A stretch of DNA of 64,000 nucleotides from the NCBI GenBank assembly GCA_013288145.1, contig JABDCJ010000003.1, positions 1-64,000 of the forward strand, written 5' to 3'. Below the pieces are notes generated by a model that worked only from the letters and a program-made list of their open reading frames with translations, was not told the DNA's origin and ran no database searches. Made by a program: the position numbers and the translations under genes. Each line of letters opens with the position of its first letter. Positions within the stretch are counted from its first letter, which is position 1. The stretch comes from Nitrososphaerota archaeon (GTDB lineage: Archaea; Thermoproteota; Nitrososphaeria; Nitrososphaerales; CADDZS01). Below are positions 26,504 to 36,681 of the stretch, one piece after another.

Positions 26504-27658
26504 TTACTCTTTCCCAAAAATCATAGTCATGCTGTCAACAAGGCTGTTTCCGTATGAAATAGCTCCAATACCGGTGGCAACTCCAATTTTCGCGTGTTTT
26601 ACTTGTCTCTCTCCGCCCTCTCCTCTCAGCTGTCGAATGCTCTCGACAATGTGTACCATACCTCCAGCCATTGCTGGCTGTCCCGAAGAAAGCTGCGCTC
26701 CGCCAGTGTTTATTGGAAAATCTCCTGTGACTGAAATATCGTGGTCGCGAACGAACCTTGAACCTTCACCTTTCGCACAGAATCCTGCATCCTCGATCTG
26801 CATGAGTACGGCAATGGTATAATCGTCATATGGCTGGAAAAAATCTACCTCGGATCTTTTCACTCCACTTTCTTCAAAAGCTTTCTTTGCAGAGTCAGCA
26901 ATTCCGAGATATGTGATATCCGGTCTGAGCATGGAACCTTGAAAAAAATTATCTGATTCAGCCATTCCCAGAATTTTAACTGCGTGATCGCTCAATCCGA
27001 GACTCTTTGCCTTTTCATTTGAAGCTACGATGAAACCAAGACCTCCGTTAACCTGAATGCAGGCATCGAAGATTCTAATGGGATCTGAAATCATTCGAGA
27101 GTCCAAGTACTGTTCCAAAGTAAGGGGGGTCTTGAGGTACGCGTTAGGATTTTTCATCGCGTGACTTCGCTGCGTAACAGCGATCTTTCCCAGATCTTCT
27201 GCGGTCGTGCCGTATTGATGCATGTGTCGACGCAAGATGAAAGCAAATTGGCTGTTTGGCCCCATCATGCCAAACGGTTTTTGCAAATCAGTTTCGTACC
27301 TCCAGGTTCTTACCGCGCCTGGCGTCGTAATATTCATCGGCGTGTCAGCACCCAGACAGAGAACTAGATCAACAACACCCGTAGTGACTGCCATTCCTGC
27401 CTGGTAAAGAAGCGAAGCACCTCCCATTCCTCCCGCATCGGAGCGCAGCGTCAGAGATGGCGAAAATCCAAGATCCTGAACGACTTCGGGAGAATAAATC
27501 TCGGAGTGGGGATAAGCAGCGCCGGTAACAGCCAATCCCTGTCCGTCGAAGTCTTTTTTCTCTAGTACGGCATCTTGAAGGGCGAGTTCAGCCGCCCAAG
27601 CGAAGTATTCCTGAATTGACAGTTTTGTCTCTCCCTTGTCGACTCTTGCTCTACTCAC
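26504..27658 (-). CDS. Thiolase-superfamily protein lacking the canonical catalytic residues (SCP-x/Ltp2-like)
   Basis: A 384-residue protein with the thiolase fold and the C-terminal INTGG...SSGQP and QLRGEGGERQV segments typical of lipid-transfer-type thiolases. The usual nucleophilic Cys position reads DAGGMGG (about 74-80) and contains no cysteine. The usual GHP histidine is replaced by Gln in SSGQP, and the last catalytic Cys region reads GAISYGNS. Normal thiolase chemistry is therefore unlikely. Ltp2-type enzymes, which also lack these residues and bind DUF35, catalyse retro-aldol cleavage of acyl-CoA; tyrosines here (YDDYT, SYGNS) may play that role. It is divergent from the Mo-hydroxylase gene. 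Confidence 0.85.
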   Translation of the reverse strand: MSRARVDKGETKLSIQEYFAWAAELALQDAVLEKKDFDGQGLAVTGAAYPHSEIYSPEVVQDLGFSPSLTLRSDAGGMGGASLLYQAGMAVTTGVVDLVLCLGADTPMNITTPGAVRTWRYETDLQKPFGMMGPNSQFAFILRRHMHQYGTTAEDLGKIAVTQRSHAMKNPNAYLKTPLTLEQYLDSRMISDPIRIFDACIQVNGGLGFIVASNEKAKSLGLSDHAVKILGMAESDNFFQGSMLRPDITYLGIADSAKKAFEESGVKRSEVDFFQPYDDYTIAVLMQIEDAGFCAKGEGSRFVRDHDISVTGDFPINTGGAQLSSGQPAMAGGMVHIVESIRQLRGEGGERQVKHAKIGVATGIGAISYGNSLVDSMTMIFGKE

Positions 27659-27839
27659 AGGAGTCTCGCCAAAACCGATGATCGAAAATCCTTCGCTCAG
27701 AAAAATGACCTTGAAAACGTGCCGACTCTTCCGTTATTGAATTTTAGGATTGGTTTGCAAGGGAGGATTTCTTGGCCATTAGAGGAATTCTGATAAAAGC
27801 AAATTGCGGATAATCAATTCTGGTTTTAGCGCAAACAAA

Positions 27840-30263
27840 ATGACCGCAACCGTGCCGCAGGAAAAAAAACTCCGGACCGACAGGAAAAATCCGGGCATTG
27901 GCTCGCGAATTAGGATCAAAGAAGATTACCGTCACATCAGAGGGGCAGGCAATTTTGTGGATGATCTAAAGCTTAGTGACATGGCGTTCGCTTCAATATT
28001 ACGCAGCCCATACGCACATGCAAAAATCAAGAAAATCGACTACGAAGAGGCGCTCAAAGTTCCTGGCGTTCTAGACATACTAACTTCAGAGGACGTTGTC
28101 AGGATGTCTGATCCTCTCCCCCAAATGACTGTTCCACCTGCTTCGAATTTGAAGGATTATCCAATCGCGGTCGGTAAGGTTAGGTTTGTTGGAGAACCAG
28201 TTGCCGTTGTAATTGCAGAGAGCCGGTACATCGCCGAGGACGCGGTAGAATTGATCAACGTCGAATACGAACTTTTGGATCCGGTGCTGGATGCTCGAGT
28301 TGCATTTTCATCTAACGATAGTTTGATCCATGAGGCTGTGGGTTCTAACATAATGGCTCACATCAATTACGATTATGGCAACGTTGAGAAAGCGATCAAT
28401 GAAGCTGACCGAATTATTAGGGCGAAGATCCACTTTCATCGCTTCAGTTCAACGCCTCTCGAGCCAAACGCGGCTTTGGCTGATTACAATGCGAAAGATG
28501 GTTCACTGACCGTGTGGTGTAATAATCAAGAACCGTCCTTTATGCTGCCCCAGTTTAACAGCGCTCTCCGGCTCCCCTATGACAAGATGCGTTTCATAAC
28601 GATGGACATCGGCGGTGGTTTCGGTTGCAAGATTGTGAACTATTCCTACGTAATACTTGCTGCACTTGCCTCCATGAAAGTTGGAAGACCAGTCAATTGG
28701 ATCGAATCTAGATCCGAGCATCTCCTCGCCGGAAGCCACGGCGCCGAGAGGATCTTCGACGTTGAAGTTCCGGTGAAGAACGACGGCCGAGTGCTTGGAC
28801 TCAATATTTTTAGTATAGACGACGATGGTGCATATGCTAGACACGAACCTGCGGGTTTGACAGTATGGGCACAGGTCGTGCCCGGCGCGTACAAGATTAA
28901 GAATGTAAGGAACGACATGTACGCAGTCTTTACTAACAAATGCCCTGCCGGTCCAAACAGAGGGTTTGCTAGGGCCCCTCATCTATTCATGATCGAAAGG
29001 GTCATGGATCTAGTCGCGAAAGAGCTCTCCCTGGATCCCTCGGAAGTCAGGATTCGTAACTATGTCACTAGACAAGATCAACCTTACACAACTCCCAACG
29101 GTTGCGTCTACGATGACGGCGACTATCCTCGCAGTCTTCAGATGGTACTGGATTCTCTGGATTACAGTGGGTGGAGGATAAAACAGTCCGCACTGCGAAA
29201 GGAAGGAAGGTACATCGGAATTGGCATCGCTACGACCCTTGATTCAGGCGCGCCGAATTTTGGCCAGGTAAAGATGCTCAATCCCCGACTCCCGCTCATA
29301 GGAAACACCGAAGCTTGTCTTTTGCAGCTCACGCCAGATGGAAGATTTGTCGTGAAGCTCGGCACAGTTCCTCAAGGTCAGAGCCATGAAACCGTTTCCT
29401 CCCAGATAATTTCGGAAGTTTTTGATGTTCCAGTTGAATTGGTGAACGTCGCTACAGGCTTCGATTCCGTCTCTCATCCATACACCATGCACTCCGGAAC
29501 TTATGGAAGCAGATACGCTGCTATGGGAGGAGGTGCGGTTAACCTTGCCGCTTTAAAGCTCCGGGACAAGGTCCTGAAAATCGGAGCGCATCTTCTCGAG
29601 GAACATCTCGAGAGTGTCGAACTTGTAAATGGCACTGTTCAGTCGAAGCTCGATCCAGCGAAGAACATTACGCTAAAGCGGCTTGCTAGGACAGCTTATG
29701 GGATGCCAGCGATGCTACCGCCAGGAGTCGAGGGAGGACTTTGGTCGTTGGAGGTATACTATAACGGACTGGAAGCTCCTGATGAAAAGAAAATAGGCAA
29801 TCTTGCTCTGACGTATTCCTATCAGACTCACGGTGTTGTCGGAGAATTAGATCCCGAAACCGGCAAATTCAAGATACTGAAGTATGCAATCGCGGATGAT
29901 GCCGGAAAAATAATCAATCCGCTTGTAGTCGATGGCCAGGTGCACGGCGCAGCCATACACGGGATCGCAGCTGCATTATTCGAGGAGTACAAGTACACTG
30001 ATGACGGGCAGCTCGAGTCTTCTACCTTCATTGATTATCTGGCGCCAGTTGCGGTGGACGTTCCGGATCTGGAGCTGCACCACTTCGAGATACCATCTCC
30101 ATTCGCGCCGCTTGGAGCAAAGGGGATGGGAGAAGGAGGCGGAACTGCACACGTCGCAGTGATAAATGCGATTAATGATGCACTTAGTTCATTCGATGTA
30201 CAGCTGACAAGATCAATCGCTCCTCCTGAAGAAGTCTACAACCTGATTCATAACAGATCGTAG
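27840..30263 (+). CDS. Molybdenum hydroxylase large subunit, second copy
   Basis: 807 residues from the ATG at 27840; a TTG at 27804 would add 12. It is homologous to the protein at 10645. Landmarks are the N-terminal GAGNFVDDLKLSDMAF, cofactor loop GGGFGCKIV, CPAGPNRGFARAP in the active-site loop region, and GMGEGGGTAHVAVINAIND with the catalytic glutamate. The form I CO dehydrogenase loop is absent. No FAD or 2Fe-2S subunit lies beside it. Neighbours are a thiolase-like/DUF35 pair (divergent) and enoyl-CoA hydratase (convergent), which suggests oxidation of an organic acid, aldehyde or CoA-linked substrate. Confidence 0.9.
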   Translation: MTATVPQEKKLRTDRKNPGIGSRIRIKEDYRHIRGAGNFVDDLKLSDMAFASILRSPYAHAKIKKIDYEEALKVPGVLDILTSEDVVRMSDPLPQMTVPPASNLKDYPIAVGKVRFVGEPVAVVIAESRYIAEDAVELINVEYELLDPVLDARVAFSSNDSLIHEAVGSNIMAHINYDYGNVEKAINEADRIIRAKIHFHRFSSTPLEPNAALADYNAKDGSLTVWCNNQEPSFMLPQFNSALRLPYDKMRFITMDIGGGFGCKIVNYSYVILAALASMKVGRPVNWIESRSEHLLAGSHGAERIFDVEVPVKNDGRVLGLNIFSIDDDGAYARHEPAGLTVWAQVVPGAYKIKNVRNDMYAVFTNKCPAGPNRGFARAPHLFMIERVMDLVAKELSLDPSEVRIRNYVTRQDQPYTTPNGCVYDDGDYPRSLQMVLDSLDYSGWRIKQSALRKEGRYIGIGIATTLDSGAPNFGQVKMLNPRLPLIGNTEACLLQLTPDGRFVVKLGTVPQGQSHETVSSQIISEVFDVPVELVNVATGFDSVSHPYTMHSGTYGSRYAAMGGGAVNLAALKLRDKVLKIGAHLLEEHLESVELVNGTVQSKLDPAKNITLKRLARTAYGMPAMLPPGVEGGLWSLEVYYNGLEAPDEKKIGNLALTYSYQTHGVVGELDPETGKFKILKYAIADDAGKIINPLVVDGQVHGAAIHGIAAALFEEYKYTDDGQLESSTFIDYLAPVAVDVPDLELHHFEIPSPFAPLGAKGMGEGGGTAHVAVINAINDALSSFDVQLTRSIAPPEEVYNLIHNRS

Positions 30264-30288
30264 ATCTTTTTTTGGAATTTTTCTGGGT

Positions 30289-31083
30289 TTACTCACCCGT
30301 GAAGACGGGTTCTCGCCGGTTATCTTTGAAGAATGCATTGATTCCCTCCTTGAGATCTTTGGAATGAAATAGTTCAATTGATTCTCTGAGCTGATACTCC
30401 ATCGCGTCATCCAGAGGCATCTCGGAGCCGAAATTCACACACGCCTTCGCAGCCCCTATGGCAAGAGGAGCTCGCTTCGCAATCCGTGTAGCGAGTGAGA
30501 TTGCCTCATCGATTAGTTTGTCGGGCGGAACGACTTTGTTTACAATTCCGATTGTCTGGGCCTCAGCTGCACTGATTCTATCGCCGGTGAACAAGAGTTC
30601 CTTTGCCTTGAATCTGCCGACGACCCTGGGCAACCTGATCGTAATTCCGGCACCGGGAGATACTCCGATTCCAGTTTCCGGAAGCGCAAAGCTTGCATCT
30701 TCAGCTGCGATAATGATGTCGCAGGCCTGGATCAGTTCAATATTTGCAAACCCGTTTACTGCGGCAATGATCGGTTTTCGAAGTTTTTCCATGTCCCTCC
30801 ATAGCTCAAGGTTTTCTCGCTGGAATCTTTCGGTTTGCTCAATCGTGTTTGTAAGGAACTCGGAGGTATCTCCACCTGCGCAATAGGACTTACCCTTTGC
30901 AGCCATTATCACTGCGCGGATCGCTCTGTCTTGAGAGATATCTCTGTAGGCACGCCTAAACTCCTGAACCATGTTGTAAGTTACGGCGTTTCTTTTTTCC
31001 GGACGATTGTAGTATAGAATTGCGATTGGGTCTTTGTGCTCGAATATGATTTCCCGGTATTCCCTTTCTTGCGAGGACTGCAT
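30289..31083 (-). CDS. Enoyl-CoA hydratase/isomerase (crotonase family)
   Basis: A 264-residue crotonase-fold protein. The oxyanion-hole segment SYCAGGDTSEF (about 65-75) and AAVNGFANIELIQACDI (about 107-123) are visible. The two glutamates of hydratases are in place: one in NIELIQ and one in PETGIGVSPGAGITIRL. The C-terminal tail IELFHSKDLKEGINAFF is typical. The reaction is hydration of trans-2-enoyl-CoA in beta-oxidation or a related CoA pathway. It converges with the Mo-hydroxylase gene and is likely part of the same catabolic region. Confidence 0.9.
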   Translation of the reverse strand: MQSSQEREYREIIFEHKDPIAILYYNRPEKRNAVTYNMVQEFRRAYRDISQDRAIRAVIMAAKGKSYCAGGDTSEFLTNTIEQTERFQRENLELWRDMEKLRKPIIAAVNGFANIELIQACDIIIAAEDASFALPETGIGVSPGAGITIRLPRVVGRFKAKELLFTGDRISAAEAQTIGIVNKVVPPDKLIDEAISLATRIAKRAPLAIGAAKACVNFGSEMPLDDAMEYQLRESIELFHSKDLKEGINAFFKDNRREPVFTGE

Positions 31084-31176
31084 TTTTCTTCCCTGCTCTT
31101 CTGAATATTTGAATTCAGGCCGTCATCAGACGATATAAACGGTTAGAAAAAGCTGGGAATCATGTGAGAAAGTCCA

Positions 31177-31857
31177 CTACTGAAGTTCTTTTCTGATGTT
31201 TCTCAATACAGCGGAGAACATCGAACTAGTTAGCTTTCCAGTGTTAGTGTTTCTCGGACTGGGATGAAACGATCCAAAGACAACTGGAAAGTCCTCGGCA
31301 AATCGGTACTTCTGGCCGTGTTGAAATTTGAATGTTCCTTTGGTTTTGTGATACTTTCTTGAAAATCCAAGGACGGAATCAAAAGCGACTTTTCCCAAGA
31401 CTAAAATCGCCTTGCAATTTCTTAGGAGAACTAGCTCTTGTTCGAAATATCTTTCGCAAGTTGCGATCTCCTGTCTTGTTGGCTTGTTATCCGGAGGAAC
31501 GCATCGCACTGCTGCTGTAATGTAGCAATCCTTGTAGAGCAGTCCGTCGTCTCTACTTTCTGAAGTGGGCTGGTTTGCAAAACCAGCTTCATAGAGATGC
31601 CTTACGAGAAATTTCGCGCTGCTGTCTCCGGTGAATACGCGACCGGTTCTGTTTCCGCCATGTGCGGCTGGTGCGAGGCCAACGATCACGAGGCTGGCAT
31701 CGGGGTCGCCGAAACCAGGAACAGGTTTGCCCCAATATTCGAAATCCGCAAACTGTCTCCTTTTCTCTTTGGAGATTCTTTCTCGAAACTCAACCAGCCT
31801 GGGACATTTTCTGCAATTCACGATTTCCTCAGAAATCATTTGAAGTTGAGTAGTCAT
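31177..31857 (-). CDS. Uracil-DNA glycosylase family 5 (UdgB)
   Basis: A 226-residue base-excision repair enzyme. Cys15 and Cys18 plus later cysteines bind a 4Fe-4S cluster. Motif A is GLAPAAHGGNRTGR (60-73), in which Ala replaces the usual polar catalytic residue, a mark of family 5. Motif B is HPSPRNTNTG near residue 197. Family 5 enzymes remove uracil, hypoxanthine and xanthine. It is monocistronic with about 90 bases to the neighbouring hydratase. Confidence 0.9.
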   Translation of the reverse strand: MTTQLQMISEEIVNCRKCPRLVEFRERISKEKRRQFADFEYWGKPVPGFGDPDASLVIVGLAPAAHGGNRTGRVFTGDSSAKFLVRHLYEAGFANQPTSESRDDGLLYKDCYITAAVRCVPPDNKPTRQEIATCERYFEQELVLLRNCKAILVLGKVAFDSVLGFSRKYHKTKGTFKFQHGQKYRFAEDFPVVFGSFHPSPRNTNTGKLTSSMFSAVLRNIRKELQ

Positions 31858-32172
31858 TCGTAAATCATCTTCTTAATTCCAACTTCGACATTCAACCCTG
31901 ACAAATCACAGATTGCTCCGTAAACGATACCTGGCGAATAGAGCTTGCTTCCTCGCCATATTTGGTTATTCTGATAATATATTGCCTCAGTCTGTGCGCT
32001 TCTACGAACGGCGTTGAGCTTCAAGTCTTCGACTTTTTATGACTCCTTTACGCACTAGACAGATAGACGCTGCTAAGACGAAGTTATTCCCCGACCTAGG
32101 GGAACCATCGAGAGTGTTGTTTTTAATCAGGTTCTCATAACTGGCAGTTCTGTTCAGCCGGAAAAAAGCTCT
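31858..32172. other. Intergenic region with a small dyad
   Basis: About 315 bases, divergent between udgB and the NTF2-like gene. It holds a six-base-pair inverted repeat (TTCCCC-GACCTA-GGGGAA at 32087-32104) and, 15 bases on, TTTTTAATC, a TATA-like element for the downstream gene. No coding frame recognised. Confidence 0.4.
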
Positions 32173-32688
32173 TTGGAGGATGTTGCTCGAGAACAGATGT
32201 GTGCGCACAAATGGACTGAGGGACAACTAAAGCAACAGGCGAAAAACGCTGTATATCGCCACTTTGACGCGGCAAAGACAAGAGATTTTGGCCCTCTCGC
32301 TGCCATGCACTGTGGAGAGGACGATCTATTTTCAAAGTTTGACTATTCAACCCCGCTCAAGAAGCAGGATTATTCCCAAGCTGTTATGCACGAAGAAGTT
32401 GCCTACTCCAATATTACCGATTTTAATTACAAGATTGACGACCTCAGAATAGACCTCCCCACACCGGAAGTCGCGATAGCAACCTTTCATCTCGAGACCG
32501 GAGGATTGTTTGTAAACGACTATCGCTTCGAAGGCAGTCCGGCAAGGACCAGTCTGCGCGCGACGATGGTCTTCCTCTGGAAGGATGATCATTGGTTGAT
32601 AATCCACGAACACTTTTCGAGCTTTCCTGACGAACCGAGTAAGCCTCCAGCGAAGCCGGCGTCGTCTCTAAAGAGTGCGAGAACTTAA
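32173..32688 (+). CDS. NTF2-like/SnoaL-type protein
   Basis: A 171-residue protein of the cone-shaped NTF2-like fold. A helical start (AVYRHFDAAKTRDF), a middle VAIATFHLETGG strand, TSLRATMVFLWKDDHWLIIHEHFS near the end and a Pro/Lys-rich tail are all typical of SnoaL_3/DUF4440 proteins. Members bind small ligands or act as isomerases, and no catalytic site can be assigned here. The ATG is at 32173 with a TATA-like TTTTTAATC some 50 bases upstream. An O-methyltransferase gene follows after 42 bases. Confidence 0.8.
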   Translation: MEDVAREQMCAHKWTEGQLKQQAKNAVYRHFDAAKTRDFGPLAAMHCGEDDLFSKFDYSTPLKKQDYSQAVMHEEVAYSNITDFNYKIDDLRIDLPTPEVAIATFHLETGGLFVNDYRFEGSPARTSLRATMVFLWKDDHWLIIHEHFSSFPDEPSKPPAKPASSLKSART

Positions 32689-32730
32689 TTACGCTAGAAA
32701 CTACTCGGAAATCTTCCGGATAGAGATAGC

Positions 32731-33402
32731 ATGCCATATGTCGATTACCGCGGAATAACAGTTCAGCCGGTTGAAGAATACATTTACAGCCTGTTGCGTC
32801 CCCGGGATGAAGTACTTACTAGACTAGAGGATGACGCGGAGAAAAACAACGTCCCTATAGTCGGACCTCTTGTCGGCAATTTTCTTTCGCTCTTAGCAAC
32901 AAGTTGCAAGGCAAGAAATATTCTCGAGATCGGAACTGCCACCGGCTACTCTGGAATATGGCTCGGCAGGATAGCTAAGAAAAACGGGGGGAAACTAGTT
33001 ACGGTTGAAGCAGATCCGTCAAGAATCAAAATTGCTTCGAATAGTTTCAAGGATGCGGGAATCTCCGACTCGGTTGAAATTGTACACGGTGACGCGAGGA
33101 AAGAAGTGCCGAAGATAGTAAATCAAGCCTTGGGAAGTTTTGATATCGCGTTCATCGATGTCGGAGAAAAATCTCTCTACATCGACCTACTCGAAGACTG
33201 CGTGAAGTCAATCAGGAATGGAGGGTTTCTGATAGCAGACAATACCTTGTGGAAGGCCCGCGTCGTTGCGCCGTCGACCGACAAAGATGCGCAGAGTTTG
33301 AGAGAGTTTAACAAGAAAGTGTTCGCTGATTCGAGACTGCTTCCTTCGTTGATTCCGATCAGAGATGGCGTTACAATCGCTCTGAAAGTTGCTGAAAACT
33401 AG
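32731..33402 (+). CDS. O-methyltransferase, class I SAM-dependent (CCoAOMT-like)
   Basis: A 223-residue Rossmann methyltransferase of the methyltransf_3 family. Motif I is ILEIGTATGYSGIW (about 64-77), followed by VTVEADPSRIKIA, DIAFIDVGE (metal-binding Asp region) and DNTLWKARV. This family includes catechol- and caffeoyl-CoA O-methyltransferases, which need a divalent metal. The natural substrate in archaea is unknown. The gene sits between the NTF2-like gene and tRNA-Pro. Confidence 0.85.
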   Translation: MPYVDYRGITVQPVEEYIYSLLRPRDEVLTRLEDDAEKNNVPIVGPLVGNFLSLLATSCKARNILEIGTATGYSGIWLGRIAKKNGGKLVTVEADPSRIKIASNSFKDAGISDSVEIVHGDARKEVPKIVNQALGSFDIAFIDVGEKSLYIDLLEDCVKSIRNGGFLIADNTLWKARVVAPSTDKDAQSLREFNKKVFADSRLLPSLIPIRDGVTIALKVAEN

Positions 33403-33421
33403 CTAGAAATGGCGCAATTTC

Positions 33422-33428
33422 TTTTAAG
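33422..33428 (+). promoter_or_regulatory. TATA box for tRNA-Pro
   Basis: TTTTAAG lies about 35 bases before the mature 5' end of the tRNA, consistent with a transcript starting a few bases upstream of G1. Confidence 0.5.
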
Positions 33429-33461
33429 CGCTCGAAATTAGGATCGAAAATCCCCTCAAGA

Positions 33462-33554
33462 GGGGTCGTGGTGTAGCTTGGTTAACATGCGAGCCTCGGG
33501 TTTCTCATAAAACGAGAGCGCTCGTGACCGCCGGTTCAAATCCGGCCGACCCCA
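33462..33554 (+). tRNA. tRNA-Pro (anticodon CGG) with 18-base intron
   Basis: The cloverleaf can be drawn fully. The acceptor stem pairs GGGGTCG with CGACCCC (discriminator A at 33554). D stem is GTGT/ACAT, anticodon stem CGAGC/GCTCG, and T arm GCCGG-TTCAAAT-CCGGC. The anticodon loop holds CGG at 33497-33499 and a G at 37, then an 18-base insertion (33501-33518) at the canonical 37/38 position. The insertion forms a bulge-helix-bulge-like extension (TCTC pairing GAGA) cut by the archaeal splicing endonuclease. CCA is not encoded. Proline identity fits the acceptor and anticodon. Confidence 0.93.
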
Positions 33555-33599
33555 GACTGATCATTTTCTCAAATATCCTCGGCATTCCGATTTGCAGCT

Positions 33600-33917
33600 A
33601 GCGAGATCTAGTTCCGTCGCAATAGAGCTTGTTTCAAGCTCTCCTGTACAGAAAACTGGGCCACTGCGCGATCGCGCCGAAAATGACATAATAAAGCAAA
33701 TGAACCCAGAATCCACAAGAACGGGATTACTTTCGCACGCTCCCGGATGGGTTGACCAAAGGGGGGTCGGTTTTAAAGCAACTATAAAATCATAATGACA
33801 TACTCGAATTGCGTTTAAAGTAGGGTTCTACCGGATCTGTCAAATTATGTTTGCACGCACGCGCGTGGGGTTGTACTAGGGGGGTCGGGTTTAAGGCTAT
33901 TACAAAAACGATTGGGT
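33600..33917 (+). repeat. Dispersed non-coding element, copy B (plus orientation, with extra 3' block)
   Basis: This copy shares with copy A (10285-10525, inverted) a hairpin at 33624-33642 (AGAGCTTG-TTT-CAAGCTCT, perfect), the 18-base block 33668-33685, and a G-rich block. The G-rich block occurs twice here: a diverged version at about 33730-33795 (GGGGGGTCGGTTTTAA at 33761-33776) and a nearly intact one at 33858-33914 that matches copy A at 56 of 57 bases. The element fills most of the gap between tRNA-Pro and metY. No coding frame is credible. Confidence 0.75.
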
Positions 33918-34080
33918 ATTTGAAAAGCTTAGGATGAAATTCGAATTCTGGTTCCAAACCAAAATCTCAACAAATCGCTATTTCATTCGCGTGTCTGAAG
34001 AGATTTCAGAGGCCTATTGAGCAGGTGGGTCGGATCAAATCTGCGCAGAAATAGCGTCAGTTTACCTTCTTTCAGTATGA

Positions 34081-35418
<1,338 letters not shown>

Positions 35419-35499
35419 GGAATAGGCTAAAGCGATAAGGTTAGATTCTTTCATCGCAAGATTGGGTGGGTAACTGTCTTGGAGTGCCTCACTTGAAGC

Positions 35500-36681
35500 A
35501 TGGTAGATCAGGCCCATTCCATTCTCCAGAATATGACGAGCTACTTCACTTTCGCAAATCCTCCGAATGAACTAACGCTTGAAAGTGGAGAGACTATTGG
35601 TCCGATAACGCTTGCATTCGAGACTTATGGAGATCTGAACAGCTCCAAGTCGAATGCCATTCTCGTACTTCATGCTCTTTCGGGAGACGCGCACGCTTCT
35701 AGCTTGGGCGTGCCCAATGCAAATCCCGGTTGGTGGGACACGATAATTGGACCCGGTAAGGCTATTGACACTGAAAAGTACTATGTTATTTGCTCTAACG
35801 TACTCGGCGGTTGCAGAGGCTCTACTGGGCCTTCTTCAATCAATCCAAAAACCGGAAAACCCTACGGTTCGGAATTTCCAATAATAACTATTCATGATAT
35901 GGTGAATGCCCAGCGCTTTCTGATCGACCATTTGGGAGTAGAGAAGCTGTTCTCTGTTGTTGGTGGATCGATGGGAGGGATGCAGGTTCTGCAATGGATG
36001 GTTTCGTATCCTGAGAGAATTCGATCTGGAATTCCGATCGCGACTACGATGAAACACTCGCCCCAACAAATCGCTCTGGACGAGGTTGGCAGGCAATCGA
36101 TCATTGCCGATCCAAATTGGATGGGAGGCAACTACTATGGCCACGCGTTGCCAGCGAAGGGGCTAGCTGTTGCCCGAATGGTAGGACACATCACATACAT
36201 GAGTGATGTTTCGATGAACGAAAAATTCGGGAGAAGGATCAGAAAGGCTTCTAAAGAATCAAAGTTCGAGCCGGTCTTTGAAGTTGAAAAATATCTAGAA
36301 TATCGCGGCGACGATTTTGTGAAGCGATTCGATGCCAACTCATATCTCTACATAACAAAGGCTATGGATTACTTTGACATCTTGGACTCGAAGAGCATTG
36401 ACGATGTTTTCAAAGGCGTCCGGGCGAAAGTCATGGTGATTGCATTCAAGTCCGATTGGTTATATCCTGCTTACCAGTCCAAGGAGATAGTTAGGGCGTG
36501 TAAGTTGGCGGGGCTCGAAACAACTTATGTGGAAGTCAATTCATCTTACGGACATGATGCCTTCCTCTTGAGGGTTGATGAGGAGACTCATCTAATTAGG
36601 CACTTTTTGAATTCTGTTCCCGACGGTAACAATGCTAAAGGAACTTTGGTAAATGAAGCTCGAGCACAAAATAATCGTTGA
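35500..36681 (+). CDS. metX: Homoserine O-acetyltransferase
   Basis: Transfers acetyl from acetyl-CoA to homoserine. The 393-residue alpha/beta hydrolase has nucleophile Ser157 in GGSMGGMQ, Asp around 319 in FKSDWLYP and His352 in YGHDAFLL. The NPGWWDTIIGPGKAIDT segment is a MetX hallmark. Succinyl- versus acetyl-CoA specificity is not provable by eye, but metY downstream chemistry favours acetyl. The 3' end overlaps metW by 29 bases. Confidence 0.93.
   Translation: MVDQAHSILQNMTSYFTFANPPNELTLESGETIGPITLAFETYGDLNSSKSNAILVLHALSGDAHASSLGVPNANPGWWDTIIGPGKAIDTEKYYVICSNVLGGCRGSTGPSSINPKTGKPYGSEFPIITIHDMVNAQRFLIDHLGVEKLFSVVGGSMGGMQVLQWMVSYPERIRSGIPIATTMKHSPQQIALDEVGRQSIIADPNWMGGNYYGHALPAKGLAVARMVGHITYMSDVSMNEKFGRRIRKASKESKFEPVFEVEKYLEYRGDDFVKRFDANSYLYITKAMDYFDILDSKSIDDVFKGVRAKVMVIAFKSDWLYPAYQSKEIVRACKLAGLETTYVEVNSSYGHDAFLLRVDEETHLIRHFLNSVPDGNNAKGTLVNEARAQNNR

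Noticed and set aside
32087..32104. Six-base-pair dyad TTCCCC/GGGGAA as an operator
   Set aside because: It is short and could occur by chance; it is mentioned only in the intergenic entry.
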